A stretch of DNA of 64,000 nucleotides from Echinostoma caproni (Eukaryota > Platyhelminthes > Trematoda > Plagiorchiida > Echinostomatidae), in assembly GCA_900618425.1 (NCBI GenBank), contig UZAN01039454.1:111517-175516 (forward strand), written 5' to 3'. The notes under the pieces were generated by a model. That model was given only the letters and a program-made list of their open reading frames with translations, did not search any database and was not told the origin of the DNA. The translations under genes were made by a program, and so were the position numbers. Every line of letters starts with the position of its first letter. Position 1 is the first letter of the stretch. Shown in pieces: positions 24,824-37,808 of this stretch.

Positions 24824-25794
24824 NNNNNNNNNNNNNNNNNNNNNNNNNNNNNNNNNNNNNNNNNNNNNNNNNNNNNNNNNNNNNNNNNNNNNNNNNNNNN
24901 NNNNNNNNNNNNNNNNNNNNNNNNNNNNNNNNNNNNNNNNNNNNNNNNNNNNNNNNNNNNNNNNNNNNNNNNNNNNNNNNNNNNNNNNNNNNNNNNNNNN
25001 NNNNNNNNNNNNNNNNNNNNNNNNNNNNNNNNNNNNNNNNNNNNNNNNNNNNNNNNNNNNNNNNNNNNNNNNNNNNNNNNNNNNNNNNNNNNNNNNNNNN
25101 NNNNNNNNNNNNNNNNNNNNNNNNNNNNNNNNNNNNNNNNNNNNNNNNNNNNNNNNNNNNNNNNNNNNNNNNNNNNNNNNNNNNNNNNNNNNNNNNNNNN
25201 NNNNNNNNNNNNNNNNNNNNNNNNNNNNNNNNNNNNNNNNNNNNNNNNNNNNNNNNNNNNNNNNNNNNNNNNNNNNNNNNNNNNNNNNNNNNNNNNNNNN
25301 NNNNNNNNNNNNNNNNNNNNNNNNNNNNNNNNNNNNNNNNNNNNNNNNNNNNNNNNNNNNNNNNNNNNNNNNNNNNNNNNNNNNNNNNNNNNNNNNNNNN
25401 NNNNNNNNNNNNNNNNNNNNNNNNNNNNNNNNNNNNNNNNNNNNNNNNNNNNNNNNNNNNNNNNNNNNNNNNNNNNNNNNNNNNNNNNNNNNNNNNNNNN
25501 NNNNNNNNNNNNNNNNNNNNNNNNNNNNNNNNNNNNNNNNNNNNNNNNNNNNNNNNNNNNNNNNNNNNNNNNNNNNNNNNNNNNNNNNNNNNNNNNNNNN
25601 NNNNNNNNNNNNNNNNNNNNNNNNNNNNNNNNNNNNNNNNNNNNNNNNNNNNNNNNNNNNNNNNNNNNNNNNNNNNNNNNNNNNNNNNNNNNNNNNNNNN
25701 NNNNNNNNNNNNNNNNNNNNNNNNNNNNNNNNNNNNNNNNNNNNNNNNNNNNNNNNNNNNNNNNNNNNNNNNNNNNNNNNNNNNNNNNNNNNNN
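24824..25794. other. Sequence gap (971 Ns)
   Basis: Unknown sequence. It removes the RT N-terminal half of the flanking LINE. Confidence 0.99.
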
Positions 25795-25929
25795 CCGGTT
25801 GGGCTGTAGGTGAATCCTTTCTTTAGGCCAGCACACATCACAACAATAGTTGAGATAATTGGTAAGGTTCTCACAGAAGACTGATATGTCAGGATCGACC
25901 AGTTGTTACAAGTCCGTACCGGCAACCAT

Positions 25930-26060
25930 GGATTTTAATTCCATTCAATTGGCCAGGTGATTTTGCCGTAGACGTATCTTGCGTGCATCGTTCTTCATCA
26001 GGATTTGTTCCTTGCATTAATATTTATATATATATATTATTTATATATCTATAGTTATAT
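25930..26060 (-). repeat. Insertion-like patch with degenerate hammerhead-like core and TA-rich tract
   Basis: Between the LINE endonuclease and its linker lies a foreign-looking stretch. On the minus strand it carries CCTGATGAAGAACGATGCAC, then CGCAAGATACGTC and CGGCAAAATCAC. The same order (CCTGATGA, ACGAAATA, CCGGATGCAAA) occurs in the inverted arms at 40.7 and 41.1 kb, so this is probably a third, older copy of that module. A TA-rich tract (26018-26056) adjoins it. Confidence 0.42.
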
Positions 26061-27287
26061 TGTAGGTGAAACGTTAATCAGCCAATCATCGGTATTGCCT
26101 ACCAGTGCATGTTTGTAGGTACGGAAAAAAGATGATTGGTTAGGGAAAAGGTGGCCCAAAGTAGCATAATTTTGCTTGGAAAAGTAGCAGTGTTTTGAAA
26201 GGAAATAAGTGTGAAAAAACTCACATCCAATCTGTTGGAATCGCCAGCAGTGATGAGTACATATGAGGCAGATCTCTTCAACAGGGTTGGATAGAATGTA
26301 TCCGTGAAAGTAGACAATTCACAGTCGGGTGTGATTTATACATTTGAAATGATGACCAAAGAGTGACGCAGGAGAAAACGTGGTTTACATTCTACAGAAA
26401 TGCAATAAATTTTAAGTGTGCAGTGAGTAAATATGCATTTGGCGGAGGTATCCCGCGACCGGCGCACACAAGTAACGACGCCTTCACCTTTAGTTTTCCT
26501 CGTTGGAGATTTATCTGCAGGAAATAATTGTAAGTCTTTAATCTGAACCAATTTGTCCTCGACAGATTCGTGTAACCAAGATTCTTGGAAAGTATCACAT
26601 AACGTTTGGGTACTCACCGTAGTGAATCAGAAGACCGATGTCCGATAGCTCGGTAAGATTTGAGCAGACACTTCACGAGAAAATTATCGGAAAAACAATG
26701 CTCTTCAGATTTCGGCGCTCAAGTGCAACTTTCCAGCCAGCGTGATCATTTTTCCTTTTGCCATGTGAACTTTTGGAGATTTTCTCACAAAACGAGAAAA
26801 AGCACGTACAGACGTATTTTTGATATCTTCCACGGACACTGGCACGGAAATTAAACTGAGCGCGTTGCAGGTTATCATTGAGGTCATCGTAATTGATAGG
26901 AAAGTATATCCAGAGGTTGTGTGATGAAAACCCAAAGCTCCAGCGATGACAGTAAATGACAAGGCCAATTTCAAAGGCCCCGCTATTTATTGCAATCATG
27001 TGACTGCATACAATCTTTAGAATGATGGGGTTTACACACATTCATCCGATGACATTTCGGGAATGGTTTGATAAGAGTGTTCGTTTCGGTCATGTGAGAT
27101 GAGCCAAAACGATGACAACAAAATCCGATTCCAGTTTTAAATCCCAAATGAGAAGAATTACCGCTTTTGCAATGACATTCAATGGAGACACAGATACCAA
27201 TTGCATGACCCAGCAAAACATTAAACCTAAGAGCCTCATGGGCAGGAGCTTAATAACTCACGATAAGCTTAAAATGGCAGCTTTGAA

Positions 27288-27326
27288 TTGCATAAACGCA
27301 ATATGTGTCATATTGCGTTTATGCAA
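27288..27326. repeat. Perfect 18-bp hairpin, 3-base loop
   Basis: TTGCATAAACGCAATATG, loop TGT, then its exact reverse complement. It has no U-tract and no gene beside it, so I do not call it a terminator. Confidence 0.9.
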
Positions 27327-28708
27327 CCAAATCCGGCAAATTCACTCGATTCCATTTTTGCCAATACAACTGGGTTTTCGAAACACAAGATCAAAACTGT
27401 AAAGTTCATTAAGTTATCCGCCTGACTATCGTCCCTTGTTATTCTCCTCGACACGTGCTTTACTGCTCTAGGTAACAAAAGCAGGTATGTATTATCCATC
27501 CGTTGAGTTCTGAACAATATATTACATTCGTTTCAAAATACTAGGCGTTGATGTTCTGTGAACTTTGCATAGCTGTATGTAAAATAAATAGTAATGTTAT
27601 NCTGTCTTGTGACGCTCTATCTGATTTGACAATCCCATTAAGTGTGTTTTAAGTATAAATATTTCACTTTTTGAGTTACACTCTGACAAATAGAATCTGC
27701 GGAATTGCATTTTGCACGTTACGTACTTGGTCCCTCAGTGGATTGGATAAAACTAGAGTAAATACCATTTTGTTTTATAAAACTTGTATTCACAAGCAAA
27801 ATAGCACGAGTTAGAGGAATGATTGCTTTCATTTGATCCGCGCAAAATCAAGAATAGTACGCAGGCTTATAAGTGTGCATCGCACACCTCGAATAAATGA
27901 CAACTCGGGAAAAAAAGAGGATTTCGGGGAGCCCACATCATTTAAACATGGGAAAATTCAAATGTTGGAATTCTCGAGTAGCGCTTCAGTGATGTCGTTA
28001 TCGATTTTCCCGGCCAAACTGGCCGAAAACGGCGAAGCTCATACATGTCGTTGGTATTAATAATGTGGTTAAGTTAGGCGAAAATGTTCCATCCACTTTG
28101 CAAAGACTTTCATCACATTATTTACAAAATGGTCTCACCTGTATTATTATCAATCTTCTGTTTATGCCATTTTTCTAGGGAGATGATTTTATAAATAAGG
28201 GAGAGGCAGATAATCACCCGTAACCAAAATGACAATGAATAAAATAACGTACACTCCTAATTACTTGGTGGTTTTCAAACAGTTCAAGTCTGCTGGATTT
28301 TCACCGTGCAAAGCGGAGCGAAGAGTACTAAGTAAGGCGATGAGTAGGGAAGGTGTCAGATTATTTTATTCGCTTGAAGTGTATTCATTTATTGATTACT
28401 TTCAACGAACGTTTGAATACCACGAATATCACGTGTATATAGCAAGTGAAGCATGAAGTGAAAATCTTGGAGGGACTGGACAACATTTTTGACCTGGTTG
28501 TGTCTCATTAGTAGTGCAAATCGATTGATCCGAGTGGGGGTTTCGACTGAGTGCTTCTTGGTTCAGGTAAATGACATAACTTTCAATTATTTCTTTGTCA
28601 ATGCAGTGATGAGATGCAGCGTTCTCCTGTAAGATATATTTCATCCATTCAGCCGTGAAGTGCAGCACGTTTCTCTTGTGTTCACATGATTTTCGACCGC
28701 CGATATTA

Positions 28709-28730
28709 TTGAATGACCGCGGTCATTCAA
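28709..28730. repeat. Perfect 22-bp palindrome
   Basis: TTGAATGACCG followed directly by CGGTCATTCAA. It could be a dimeric protein-binding site or the remains of abutting inverted ends. Function unknown. Confidence 0.9.
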
Positions 28731-31700
28731 CTTTATCTTGTAATTTCAGAGGATATATCCTCATGGAGTCCGGGTAAAAAAGTTTTGTAACAACGGAAAG
28801 TTGTCATTAGTCGCTTCTTGGATAGTGGAACTGAGTGGCTAATAACTGTTTATGAATGTTGCTTCCATTCCACCCAGGTTAATATGTTCATTGACGTTTG
28901 ACTATGCCTATTGATTTATCTTCTGTGGGATCAAACACTATTAACTTGTTTTACTCAATATTGAAATATAAAAAAATATTCCATTCTGATGCCACAATAA
29001 TCACATTCGTATGCTCAAGTGACATCGGTTTCTGCATTTTTAATTTCCAGCACACGAAGGAAATATATAACAGTAGAATCGTGCTGCATTCGTGCTTCTA
29101 CTTTAGTTAGAGAACGTTTTCACTTTCATTTCGAAAATTATGAATCGTAAAAAAGAATAAATAACTTTTTGAAGAGAACAGCACTATAGAGGCATTATTT
29201 AACAGTGTTTTATGACTTCCTCTGGTTAATGCTTGGTGAAATAAATTTTAAGGGCGCTTTCTTTATTAGCTCATGTATTCTCGGACAATGCTTGAAATGT
29301 CTGTAATGAAACCATAACCGGATCGGAACCTCGATTGAATAAACCTCATATGTTTCTATCGCTAAATCGGTTTGAAACGGAATTTCCCGTCATTGGTGAA
29401 ACGACTGTGCCTCCTGAATGAACACCGCTTGGGAATAACATGTACTCATTGTCGGTTAGTCGTAATTACGTGAGAAACTTGGTAGACGACGAACATACTA
29501 CAAGTAATACTGGGTTCTGCAGACTCCGGATGTGGCCAGTGGATTGTTCTTCAATTTCAGTGGTATTCCGCATATCTGCAAAAAACAACAAGGTAATTGC
29601 ATAAATCTATGACAGAACAAGTCATGTGATGCCACTTCATTCACAATAAAACCGTCTATCCATCAACGTAGAACCTAAAAATTAATTTTTTTGAGTTGAA
29701 GGACCAAACCTCTGGTGTAAATGACTTTACGCATTTCTTCTTGTTTTTTCAGAATGCTATTATATGTGCATACAGAAGAAACTCATAACACTCATAACTG
29801 TTAACGTTCAACTTTCTCCCTTCATATTTTCTTATGTGTCCACCGGAGGAGCCAGAGAGAAGTTTTGAGACTCGGATGAGAAACGTGTTTACATCGAGGA
29901 AAATGATTAAAGCTATTCACGGTTGAACCAGAGTTCCAAGTTGCTGAACAACACATGATTTATCCATACTGGACGTGTACCACAAGTTTAGTACAATACT
30001 CTCATGAATACAGTTTCACCTTCTTGCGTTGCAACCGGAAGAATTTGTTCAGTTTCTGACGTTGAACGGTGTTCGTTAACAGCATCGTACAGATGAACTT
30101 TCGTAGATGTAGATTTGTTCTCGCTTTTGCAATCGTTTTGTTGACAATAAATTGATACAATTTTAAAATACTTTATTAAATTGATTTCAACTTAAACAAA
30201 AATAACCATACTTTACATGGAGTATTCTGTATGAAAGGCAATTTAATACCTAATAAAATAATACAAATAGTACTATTCAAAATAATTTTTCCTAAATGGG
30301 GATTATGTATTCCTGGTTAAACTGGTCTTCGACTAAAACTTAAAATTGTTTTCTGCGAGAAAAGTTGGTGTATTCATGTAAAAGCAAACCCTTACCGACA
30401 CTGAGATATTTTGTATAACCATGAGTGTATTTGCATTTTTTTCAAATGATGCAATTTAATGACATTTTTGAATCTTGACCATGAAAACAAAAAATAGTTG
30501 AAATCCATCTCAAGAAGATAGACATATATTCATTAGATAGTCGGTTTCTGACTGTTTATCTAAGATAAAACTAACTTGTGACGTTTAAATTAGTCATGTC
30601 AATGGAATAGTTAAGGTGAAAGCTAAATGTTCAAGTTTTCTATCATATGGAGCAATTTTCGTTTGTGACCAGGTTTCTTTCCAAAACAACCGAGAGTTGA
30701 TGAAATATGCAGTCTGTTGAAAGACGAATATACCTCCATGACCGAAAATGATTTATACTGATTCATGAACTGATATTACTGGAGTAAGCATGTAAAACAA
30801 TTTTGCAAGAATAAATAAATATAGCTGCATACCGATCGTGCTGGCACGGTTACTAGCAACATCATATTATGTATGCACGTTCCGGTCATATTCCCGTAGT
30901 TCCATCAACCTTCAAGCATCATGCTTACTTTTCTGCCTTAAAACGAGGCAACGGTTTTCTTTCACAATTTACTGCTTCCAATAAGTTGTGTTGATTTTCG
31001 TCTCAACTTTCAATGGTACACCCAGATTTATACGTGTTTTGCTTAAGCATCGCTGAACTCAAGTGACAAAATAGTGAGAAGTTTGCAACAAAGATGCGCA
31101 TCAACTTACAGTTCAAAAAGCCTCTACCAGAATCACTCGATACTTCACTGGTTTTATGCAGATGCTTCCATACAAAACTGGCTAGAATATCGGAGCAAGC
31201 CATTTCAAATATATTTTCCACATTTGTTCTTTTTTGTCGTTTGCGACCCAATTGAAAAATATTGATTAGCAAACATTGATGAATACAGAATTACCCAAAC
31301 ATTGGAATCCGAATGACATTTCTGGAAACCTTTCTCCATGTGCTAAAATATGTTTTAGTAAATGTTTTGATTCGCTACAAAACACACATTAAAAATCGGA
31401 ATGTACTCCAACGCATTATTGTTTGTTTGATGCAATGGATGGAATGGGGCAGAAATGTTGTAAAACTGTACAGTTGAAGGTTTTGACTACAATCCTGGGA
31501 ATGGTTTGAATAGCTTTTATGATATTTGATTCCAGATTTATTTCGGTCCCATCATATCACACAAACAATGAAATACACATTTGATAACTATGATATCAGT
31601 TGATGCATTTACTCCATCATACTGATCCCCGAAGCTATGAACCTAGATTAGCAATAGCACAAAACGATCAAATTCATATAATGTAACCATTCACAACGAT

Positions 31701-34700
31701 AACCGCAAAAATCACTGAGTGGAAGTAGTACCCGACCCCACTCCCATCCCCGCTCCGAGTGGATAGATAACGGTTCTCGATAGCCATTTGAGCAGAGGCA
31801 GAGTCAGATAATGCATTTGTTTGATTTCACCATAACAATAATTTTTCTAAGAAAAAGTATTCAAAGTTAAAGGGTCTTTTGGAGACGTTCAATGTGCTTT
31901 ACGCTTTATAAACAATACAGCCATTTGCGTTTAGTAAATTATACAGGTATTTTGATGTGCGTAACCGGAAAAGATTTATTTCAAGGTATATAGTAAATAA
32001 GTGACACTTTGGTATTCTCATAAGCCTAGTAACTTTTGGGAAATGCATGAATTTACACTCCCATTTATATTTCGACAAACGTGTTATGTAATAAACGATT
32101 GCATCAAAAGTTTACTACAGTTGACACCAAAAAGCATTAAACAGCACGTTCAATATTGGCGGAGCGGAATTCTTTACCGATGACATAATGACCATGAATG
32201 AATCAACGGAAAAATAATGCACTGATTGTAAAGGCGTCGTTTTGGTAGTCATTAAGTGCCATCCTTCAGTTTTGTGGGATTTTTTCTCCGGATCATGAAT
32301 AGTACGAAACTCGTTTGTATTAACCATTTCTGGCATGCCCATTATTGCATTCCATATCCACCCAAACTGGCAATAAAACAGAGCATAAATATAACGCTCC
32401 ATTTCTCCACTTATGTCAACTCAAAACAATCATTTCATCCACGAAACGTTTCGTTCTGTTTACCTGGAAAAGAAAATGTTTTGGATTGACATCTTATTGC
32501 GTACTATCTCAAACAGTTTAACGCAAATAAGTCGAGAAAAACATCTCATGAAAATCCCTTAGTTGTATATGGCAGCCGCATAAGCATTTACTCACAGGGT
32601 TTCATCGAGATAAGAAAACGTAATCTCAACGTTTGAAATATAAACCTTCCAAAATGGAAGATAACAAAACGTCAACTTCTATTTTGACCTGGAAGACTGT
32701 AGATTGAAGGTGTCGAAGTTTGACGATATGTATTATGAACATGGTAGTAGATCGTAAATACGGAGGTTGTCCGGTTTGTTTTTGTATGTGACAGTATAGT
32801 GAAATTGAGAATGCCTGGAAATTATCAAATGTAATCGTATCTTCCCCGGACTGAGAATATGCTAATAGAGTTTGTTGAACAGAAAAATGAAATATCAACA
32901 CAAGGCGGAAAAGAGGTCGGCGTTTGTGCTGCGCTTTGGTTCCCTGCAACCTCATGTCAATATTACTGTATTGACAAACTTGTGTTACAACTTTTTCAAA
33001 CCCGATGGATAACAGAAAATAGAGAAACAAGATTGCACGATAGTTGTTAACCAAACCTGAAGGTTTCCGGTAGACCAACTAGATGTATTCCCGTCTATTT
33101 GAGAGCCATTACACATTTACTGTGCTCATTTATTCCCATCTCAATTGAGTGTTTTTATGACCGGTTGATACGTTGTTATTATGATTATTATTATTTTTCA
33201 GTTTATCTGGCTATCCTCCACAAAATATCGTACTACATAGCTGTCAGCTATTTGACCCAAACATCGAAATTCTTAGTGGTACATATTAGCCAAATTTCAA
33301 CCCCTTCAGTTGTAGCTTCAATTGACTTAATTTCGCTGGCAACCACAAGGTGACACCTTCAAGCAGCAGTACAATCTGGTGATTGTTGGAGTTCAATGGA
33401 TAAGTGTAACAATAAACGTGCTTTCACTGATTCATATACATAATTCATGAATTCTTACCAGCACAAAACTCAAGTCCAGCGTTTCATCAGTGTATGATTA
33501 TTTGATTGAATTTCGCAAACATGCGGACCCATACAAAATGTTTAATTTTAATCAATATTCTGTGCTTTGTTAGGAAAAAGAACTCAATTTTTTAAACAAC
33601 GGTAAATATCGGATCTACGGGAAATCATTCAATAAAGGTATTGCTTGCTAACGGATTCCTTACATATCAAGGGTGGTTTTCAGTAAGCCTATCCACACCA
33701 TCTCCTTCCACATTATCGGTTAGGTTTATTTATGTTCACATTCAGTTCTAAGCATGATAGTGAAATGCAAACCCACACTGAGAATCCAGGAGCCAGATGC
33801 GAAGAATGTCTAACTATGTGCAGTTTTATACGTGAAATGTTTATGTTGGTTATAAATGAGCAAGTCCAGTGCGCACGGTTTAGCAATGATGATAACCACA
33901 TCTGAAATATCCGTACCGCCCTAAAATGAAAAATAAATTTTATTTGAGGAAATTCACCTTTGAAAACCGAGTGACTTTCTTTCGGTAATCACGTGAATAT
34001 TAATTCTTATGACCTAGCTCATTAGGGTATGAGACCACTTGTATAAAGACAACACTGGTCTCAACGCTATGCTGCAAAAGATTCCAACATCTGTCATTTA
34101 TAATACTAAATCCCACAAACACTTCAAGCCTGACAGAATTAAATCACATTCAGTTAGAGGCGAAATGTCACATGACTGATTGACCTTCAACTTGACCTCA
34201 AGAAAATTAGACTGCGATTTCTAATGTAAACAGCTAATGGGATTTTGAACACCTTGTGTACCCTGTGTTCGAGTGCATTAACATCGAAATTTTTTTTAAC
34301 CAGAAACTGATTCGGTTTCTCCTCACACTCACATTCTCCTGGAACCGGATCAGTGTAGAACGTTCATCACAAATAATCTCTAGGGTACTATCTATTCCTC
34401 AGCCGCTATGTTGCTCATGAGCACTAAGCACATTTTCTCTATTCCAAGTTATTTCCGAAAATCCTTTGGAGTAATATCAACGGCCGACCCAGATAAACTG
34501 CATTCGACACCCGGAGGTTTATGTACTGCCGTGATCTTCCGTAAAAGCATAATACAACGAGAGACAAGAATCAAATCGACATTACAACACGGGTATACGT
34601 AACCTTCGAGTTGTGCAATTTTCTTTAACGATAACTAACTAACTAACTTATTTTGCAAATTTTGTAATTTAAATCACGTATAATTTTATAGAAATAAGAA

Positions 34701-37219
34701 TTGGAATCTAATCAGTATAATTCGTATTTAACTCTCCACCTACAACTGTGATGTATGAGTCCATCGCAAGTCACATGTAGATTTTTCGCTTCGTATAGCA
34801 TGCAAGTACATAAATATAATTCGATCATTTTGGTTACGGTAAGCTGAGCCACAGAAATCTTAAAATCTCTAAGTTTAATACAGCGAATTTCATGAGATAG
34901 TATACAAAACGCAGTGCCTCTTTTTTGAAAATATTTCTCGGACCCCAGCTGTTTGCTTCACACAAGTGTTCGATATCGAGCCTCGCTGAAAGAAATTCAA
35001 GCAGGTTAAGTGGTTTATGACAAAATATGTGAATCAGCCACGTGTATTAATGTTTTATGGATGATTTATGCATGTGACATGGATCTGGCCGTTCATGTTG
35101 GGCATATGAGTGTTTCATGATGGGCTAGTGAAGGCATTACCGCGGCAGTATTAAATCAACAATCGCAAAGGCTGTTTGGCAAGCTAGGCGTGAGCAAGAC
35201 TGTTTTACCGGTTAGAACGAATGGCAGTAATTTGGAGGATTGAAATCGGTAATCTGACAGAGAACAGTTTTTGAGAGATTAACATCTTACTGAAAAAGTA
35301 CACCGAGAAAAAATTGTGATTACCAATAAAGAGTACTAGACGAGTGTTTTCTTAGAGGTAAGGCTAATCAATCATGCGTATCATGTGAATATTCCCGCCG
35401 ACATTTGCCTTTGGAGCCAAATATGCACCTCATTGGTCATTTATGATTTTCCTTGAAGCTTCTGTTAGGGGATTTAAAAGCGCCAGCAAAGGCCTATTGT
35501 GTCCCCGAAGATTCACTGTTGGAGTTGTAATGTGCAGCTGCATATGTTATGGTTTCTAGTAGATACTCAATACAGAACAGTACTTAATCAATTATTTACC
35601 ATGGCTATCACTCACCTCTGCTCCAATCGCACTTAAACACACAGTGAATGCTGACCAGAAGTAAATCGATGAATAAAATAATACCTAGTTTAAGAGAAAG
35701 ACATTATGTTCCAGCAATTATCCTATGCAGTGCTGTTTAATCAATACGTGAATCCGTCACAATATGTTGAACCTGGTGTAATCCGATTTTCCCACAAAGA
35801 AGATCGAATGTCTTACTTCATTGGACATTATGGTAGTTTCCGATTTTTGCAAAACAGTTAAGCAGCCATGAGTAACTTGTTAGTCTCAGTTTCATGGTCA
35901 TTATTTTGGATTACTTTTTTAATGTACTGAAGCATGTTACCTAATGCTCGGCGAGGGTAGCCCATAACTCGGTTATTATTAAGTTTGTGGTGATGGGTTA
36001 AAGCACTTCTTTTATCTTTAAGCTCCCATTTGAATGAATCATCCAGCATGCGTAATTGATCCATCGCTTCCAGACTTTATACCTCCCCAAGTTATTCTTT
36101 AAGGGGATCGAAAATTGGCCGTTTACTGATGGCGATTCACAGAGAAAACATTGAAAGTGACCAATAGTTATAGAGGGCTGCAAAAACCGAGAACAGGGTG
36201 TTGATTGGCCTCTTTTATTCATACAGAACCCCAACACGCGCAGGTTTTCGAGATAGTTTTGTGTAAAAATTATAATGAGTTATAGAAATCGGTTATGGGA
36301 TACGTTAAACCAAAGATTTCAAATGATCGACGATCAATTACAAGCGGATGTGATTCCCGTTTTGTATTCCACCATCTGTCAATGTTTGGAATTGTATTCT
36401 TGACAGGAAATAACTGAGGGCTTTTTCTGCTAGGCGTGCACATATGTAAATCATTTTCACCCTTGCTGATTTTATTCAAAAGTTATGCATTGCGCATTCC
36501 TATCATCCACTTGTTCTGAATCCAGTGAATGGGAAAACTTTTACTGAATCTGAAAGTTATTTGTATGAAAACATCATTTGTGACACCTAGGATTTGATCT
36601 TTATAAAAGCGAGTAGAAAAGGAATTTTTTGAACAAACTAGTTTATATTCGAAATATTCGAAACCATTATTTATTCTCGTACCACTAGAGCATTCCGTGA
36701 CCGACATTTGGAGATTGTACTGCTTACAGGCAAGCACGAACTGTGAAAAAATTGAGTTTACTTTCCGTACTCCAAATTATTTCCAGATTGTAGCTGAGAA
36801 GTCGATTGTGTTCGTTACTGTTATTTGATCAAATAATGAAAAATTGCTGTAATGGTATTTTGTAATCGATCAATATTTATTCGCTTACCTATGAAAATCG
36901 ATATTATGACATACACACAAGCACATGGTGTGGAAATAACCTGCCCTTTTACTCATTCCGCTCACAGGTTTAAGTTAACTTAAGATTCCGCTGATCGATG
37001 GCAGTGAACTAGAACGTGACTTTCTTATTTGCTGGTCCTACGTTTTTAGAGTTATATGGTCTTTTAGTTGATCTGAGTTGCAATCCACAAAACGTATTTT
37101 CTTTCATGTGATTCCATTTGCTACCAACTCATCAAATATGAACATTATTAGTGTCACACGCCGTCAAATGAATTGTTGCGGTTTAAACCGGAGTAAATAC
37201 TCCACTTACACATTGAATC

Positions 37220-37251
37220 GATATATGTATATATATATATATATATATATA
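37220..37251. repeat. (TA)n microsatellite
   Basis: Nearly pure alternating TA with one interruption (ATGT). Confidence 0.95.
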
Positions 37252-37659
37252 ACACGTTGGATTGATGGTTGGACTGAACGATTCCGTGCACGTTCATTTG
37301 ATTTCACAATAGAAAAATATGGACGTTTTACGAATGAACTTTTCTTTGCGATTCTGCTCCACGCGTTTTTGAGCGCTTAAAACCTGGATCTTGTGATAAC
37401 ATAACCCCATTATTTTTCTGTTTTAATGCCTGTCTGTGTTCTGATATTTTAACTTAAAACTGTTGTAATGTCATACCTAAAGAAGTTCACTTCGTTATGT
37501 TCTCCGGATCAGAAACGGAATTGAGCTTTGTGAACTGAAAAATGGAAGAAAACTTAGCTCTCGGTAATAATTTGTAAAAAAAGAACAAAACAATCCCAAG
37601 ATGACCGTGGTGTAGCCAAAAATAAAGAATTGTATGTATTTACATTCAGGATTTATTTT

Positions 37660-37808
37660 ATTGTTAATACCACTATTAGGACCCTTACTACTAATACTAC
37701 TGCTATTATTATCACGACTGGTGTTACTTTTACCACCATTATTACTACTTATTGTACTAGTTCTGCTACTATTACTACCAGTACTACTGCTAATACCATT
37801 ACTACTTT
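37660..37808. repeat. Imperfect (ACT/ATT)n trinucleotide repeat
   Basis: About 150 bases of TACTACTAATACTACTGCTA-type repeats with frequent substitutions. The threonine-rich frame over it is a by-product of the repeat. Confidence 0.9.

Larger units (their letters stand above)
23580..26617 (-). pseudogene. Second CR1-like non-LTR retrotransposon ORF2 (gapped)
   Basis: Minus-strand order: QESWLHESVEDKLVQI (near 26570, endonuclease with Glu kept), LKIYCISVECKPRFLLRHS, VLITAGDSNRLDVSFF (about 26250; GDFN became GDSN), then an insertion-like AT-rich patch, then LTNYLNYCCDVCWPKERIHL (25800-25880, linker before the RT). A 971-base gap follows. After it come KTFERITIKHLPSYL, FAYRECRSTLDVVACL, CFLDYTNAFNSV (catalytic Asp kept, 24646-24648) and WMHDYFTNPRQFTCLNG. 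The thumb and C-terminal part (23641-24021) has KLTFYMSRLRDHKV, CYPVIVRGLTSKDF and SISRYAGV. This differs in sequence from the copy at 14-17 kb and is closer to the family at 50-51 kb. Stops, frameshifts and a 138-bp assembly duplication interrupt it. Confidence 0.9.

Noticed and set aside
24457..25925. Very long open frames across 24457-25925 and 12140-12915
   Set aside because: They are long only because Ns are translated as unknown residues. Real content is limited to the flanks.
32626..33078. 150-residue minus-strand frame with NNYRAILFLY...FEKVV, faintly like an RT N-terminal block
   Set aside because: No second RT landmark follows, and a frame of this length is about what chance gives in 64 kb of this composition.
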